In this document: one piece after another, positions 56,481-59,300 of the stretch
How the letters are laid out: each line of letters starts with the position of its first letter
Position numbering within the stretch: position 1 is the stretch's first letter
Assembly: GCA_001953115.1 (NCBI GenBank)
Contig: LSSL01000086.1
Span: 1-59,300 of the forward strand
Length of the DNA stretch: 59,300 nucleotides
From: Smittium mucronatum
Lineage: Eukaryota; Kickxellomycota; Harpellomycetes; Harpellales; Legeriomycetaceae
Direction of reading: 5' to 3'
The notes under the pieces: model-generated
The model's database searches: none
Told to the model about the DNA's origin: nothing
What the model saw: only the letters and a program-made list of their open reading frames with translations
Made by a program: the position numbers and the translations under genes

Positions 56481-58488
56481 TGTCTCCAGAGGGTATAATA
56501 TTTCATAAGAAAGTATTTATTATATATTACAACCCTCTTTGGCAATTTAGTGGTTGTTTTGGGCCATATGTAGGAGCAGAAGCTATTTTTCATCTCTATT
56601 TCGTTAAAACCCGCTATATTTATGCTTCTCCTAAACCTAGATTCGCCTAACTTTTTCAGAATATTATATATATTTTTTTGAAAAATAACGAATCTTGAAA
56701 TAAATTCTGCTTAAAAAAATACTCGTTGATATATGAGCCTGATAAACACAAAATTATGCTTCGGGGATTTAATCTCCTTGCTGGTGGATACTGTTCTTTA
56801 AGCTTTAATATACATCATTCGTTCAATTTTTGAGACCTTATAGGAGTCTTTGCATGATTAAATCAGAGCTCGAATCTGTAGAAAGATCAGGCATATAAAG
56901 GCAAGCTGGAATCGATTACACTAGCTTACAGAGCCTTTTGAATGGTCAATTTACATTTTTTTCCTAAAGATTTTTATCGATTTTATTGGATAAGCCCCAA
57001 TTTTTTTCTTCTCTTATCCACGTTTCAAGGTGTTCTGAAATCATTTCTAGTTAATTTTTTGCCGATTACCTCAGGAAATTCGCAGAAGTTTTAATACTAT
57101 TTATTTTCATGATTTCTATCAGCAATTTTCCCATTCGCCTGTCGTTTTATTTATGTGTAGAAAATGTATTTGGTCGATACCTCATCCGATATATAGTATT
57201 CATATAGAATTCTCTTGTATTTCTCCGATAATCTATCTATTGAAAGAATGTATCATTTATCTAAATTTTAGTTAACCTCAGAATTTTGTTTTGACTTGGG
57301 CTATTAGGTGGTCTGATATGGTACTCATGTACCCACATTTTCATTTTAGTATACCTTATATTCTTCGTTTTTACTATGGTTGGGTCTTTTATTTCGTAAA
57401 AGATTATTGATGCTGTCTATATATTGATTTTTCTCCCTGTATTGGGGCTTTAAATGACCCAGGGACTGATTTAATCTACATTTTTTCTGTTTCCTGCCAA
57501 CGATGGTTACCTTTAAATAGTCTGCACTTTTTGAAATCTTATCTTGATATTATAATTTTTTAAAGGATTTGAGGTGACTTGGTGATATAGTTCCTTTATT
57601 CCGCCCTCAGGAGTCAATATATCGGTGAACTTATAGAATTCATAGTTCTGGTCAGCGCAGATTCTTCTTGATTTTTTTCGCCAGTGGGAAAAGCTGAAGA
57701 GCTCTTAGGAGTTGCAGTTAATTTCTTCACAATAAGATTGTTAGGATTCGGTAAGGGTAGAGATTCCAAGCAAGATTCCTGATAAGATCTTTGGAATGGA
57801 TTCTAATTATAGAAAGGTTGAGGGCTTGTTATTCAGCATCCTATAGAAGCTTACCATTTTCACATTTTTTAATTCTTTTAAATTAGTTTTTATAACTTTT
57901 TATTAACTTTAAAACAAATTTCCGGAAAAAAAAAATCCAGAAGCTTACCTTCTCTCACAGCTTAAAAATCGAGGCTTGTACCTTTGTTGGGATCAGAGCT
58001 TTTAAAGAAGCTATCACCTTTATTTATCACCAGCTCTATATAGATGTAATCGACTGAAAAAAATACGTGATTTCAGTCATGTTCTTATATCAATCTGTTG
58101 ATGATCTGAGTTAAGAGCACAATTATCATAATTGTAGGACTCACCGTCAATTGATAAGTTCTTTAAATATTTTCGTTTTTTGCTTTTCAGATGGAGATTT
58201 TGGTAACATATATTCTTTAAGCTAGTTATAAAATCCTAGAAAATGGTTTAAATTAATTCGGCACTTTTCTATTTAACATCATTATTGGTTAAATTCCATT
58301 TTAAATTTCAATTATTAGTAGCCTGAAATTTGGGGTTGAAGTTTTTTATAAGATCCTAGATGTGCATGTGATTATTTTTTTTTTGAACCACGAAGTTTTA
58401 TCGTAAGATAATGCTATTAAAAACTATACTAAAAAAATAAAAAGAGAAAGAGAAAGGCGTATAGTAATACTATTATCCTAGCTACAAT
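56481..58488. other. Intergenic region, nothing firm recognised
   Basis: Moderately AT-rich with short frames only. It may contain further decayed retroelement sequence upstream of the reverse transcriptase fragment, but I could not identify a motif. Confidence 0.4.
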
Positions 58489-58634
58489 AAGCTCTTCTGC
58501 CGTCTACCAGCTGAGTACCTACGGAAAAATGGTGTAATCAACCTGACGAAAGCCCCCCTCCCTCCTGGAATTGCTTCAAGTAGACCCGTGACTGAGGTTA
58601 CACGATGCCAATAATTAGGCTCTTTGTTAACCAA
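58489..58634 (-). repeat. Dispersed repeat family B, copy 2
   Basis: Aligns with 9838-9972 by CTCTTCTGCCG-, CCTCCTGGAATTGCTT- and GGTTACA-type words in the same order and orientation. Strand is inferred from the resemblance to the LINE tails. Confidence 0.55.
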
Positions 58635-58734
58635 AAAACAAATTGTAAAAATATTAATAAAAATAAACTCCTAGTAAAACACAGGGTAAATTGGTAAAAC
58701 ATTTCTACAAATAGCAGTTAAAAGTCGAGATCCG

Positions 58735-58974
58735 CCTGGTTTTCGAACGCTGGACGTGTACACACAAAATGTCCCGGAATGTAAGAAGTGATTGGCTCCC
58801 CCTGCTTTGTGATGGTCCTCCTCTGGAATCACTGTCCTCCGAATCTGTGCGCGTTATTCTTATTACTCCCAACCAAGAATAAATCAACGCTAGATGAAAT
58901 TTATTTATAATGTAATTCGAAAAGTGCATTAACTAAGCTCTTAAAATACGACAAGGTATTTCACTCTTAGAGGG
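58735..58974 (-). repeat. Dispersed repeat family C, copy 2
   Basis: The reverse complement starts CCCTCTAAGAGTGAAATACC and runs through CACTTTTCGAATTACA, TTATTCTTGGTTGGGAGTA and GATTCCAGAGGAGGACCATC. It parallels 59092-59300 in the opposite orientation. A 74-codon minus-strand frame here (58705-58929) is part of the repeat and not a host gene. Confidence 0.75.
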
Positions 58975-59091
58975 ATGTATACTCAAATTTTCATATTTTT
59001 TCTGGAAAAACTCTCTTAACTTATTGAATAGTTTTTTTAAAAAAAAGATGTGGATCTTGGAATGGCATACTGCCAACATTAAAAATCCTTT

Positions 59092-59300
59092 CCCCTAAGA
59101 GTAAAATACCTTGTTGTGGTTTAGGGGCTTAATAGTGTACTTTTCGAAGTACACTAAACTAAAATTTCACACAGCGTTGTACTATTCTTGGTTGAGAGTA
59201 GTGGAGACAACGATTCCAGAGGAAGGCCATCTAGAAACAGGAGGAACTGATCTTTTAGCACAGCTAGGACATACTCTAGTGCACAAGTCCAGCGATCGAC
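59092..59300 (+). repeat. Dispersed repeat family C, copy 3 (truncated by the window edge)
   Basis: Starts CCCCTAAGAGTAAAATACC and continues through GTGGTTTAGGGGCTTAA, GATTCCAGAGGAAGGCCATC and CTTTTAGCACAGC to the window end. With the copy at 58735-58974 it forms an inverted pair around a 117-bp spacer. Confidence 0.78.
59133..59156 (+). other. Perfect hairpin with TTCG loop inside repeat C
   Basis: TAGTGTACTT and AAGTACACTA form a 10-bp perfect stem around TTCG. The corresponding place in the copy at 58735-58974 keeps the TTCG but the stem has mismatches, and in the 10.3-kb copy it is lost. Confidence 0.7.

Noticed and set aside
1..59300. CRISPR arrays, tRNA and rRNA genes, bacterial-type operons or defence systems
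   Set aside because: No regularly spaced short direct repeats, no cloverleaf with a clear B-box, no rRNA-like block and no clustered bacterial-style genes were seen on reading both strands.

Overview
The window looks like nuclear DNA of a fungus, most likely an early-diverging, insect-associated lineage (Zoopagomycota or similar). That placement is inference. It rests on short spliceosomal introns with GTATGT/GTAAGT-type donors, a spliced COP9 signalosome subunit 4 gene, a small family of secreted trypsin-like proteases with Ser-rich and GPI-like tails, and a DIRS retrotransposon. The base composition is strongly split. Gene islands have ordinary GC, and they sit in two very AT-rich, nearly gene-free stretches (about 1.7-15.2 kb and 24-44.5 kb). 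One scaffold gap of 461 N (20781-21241) is bracketed by poly-C.

Layout. 1-1565 (-): the 5' part of a three-exon gene for a secreted Ser/His/Glu repeat protein that runs off the left edge. 1.7-15.2 kb: AT-rich desert holding a cluster of higher-GC repeat relics (9.84-10.51 kb) and a palindromic element (12.05-12.71 kb). 15.24-15.44 kb (+): what look like the last two exons of an unrecognised gene, convergent with CSN4 (15501-17124, -, four exons). 17.49-18.0 kb: a piggyBac-like MITE and the 3' end of a LINE. 18.3-23.4 kb: two trypsin-like protease genes (-) around the gap. 24-44.5 kb: second desert with a few repeat relics. 44505-48940: a DIRS element whose termini can be read to the base but whose genes are broken. 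49.2-50.4 kb: a LINE fragment (-). 50.40-50.62 kb (+): an unidentified C-terminal coding fragment. 50.69-51.77 kb (-): a third protease gene with its conserved upstream region. 52-59.3 kb: intergenic DNA with a LINE tail, a decayed Ty3/gypsy-like reverse transcriptase fragment, and an inverted pair of a repeat family also present at 10.3 kb.

The three proteases all keep the His/Asp/Ser triad, the trypsin-type specificity Asp, a secretion signal, a basic activation site and a hydrophobic C-terminus. They differ almost entirely in the linker between protease domain and tail. Copies 2 and 3 also share about 340 bp of upstream DNA. I see no operon-like or defence-type system. The most distinctive content is the surface-protease family with fast-diverging linkers, the secreted His/Glu/Ser repeat protein, and the unusually legible DIRS termini.
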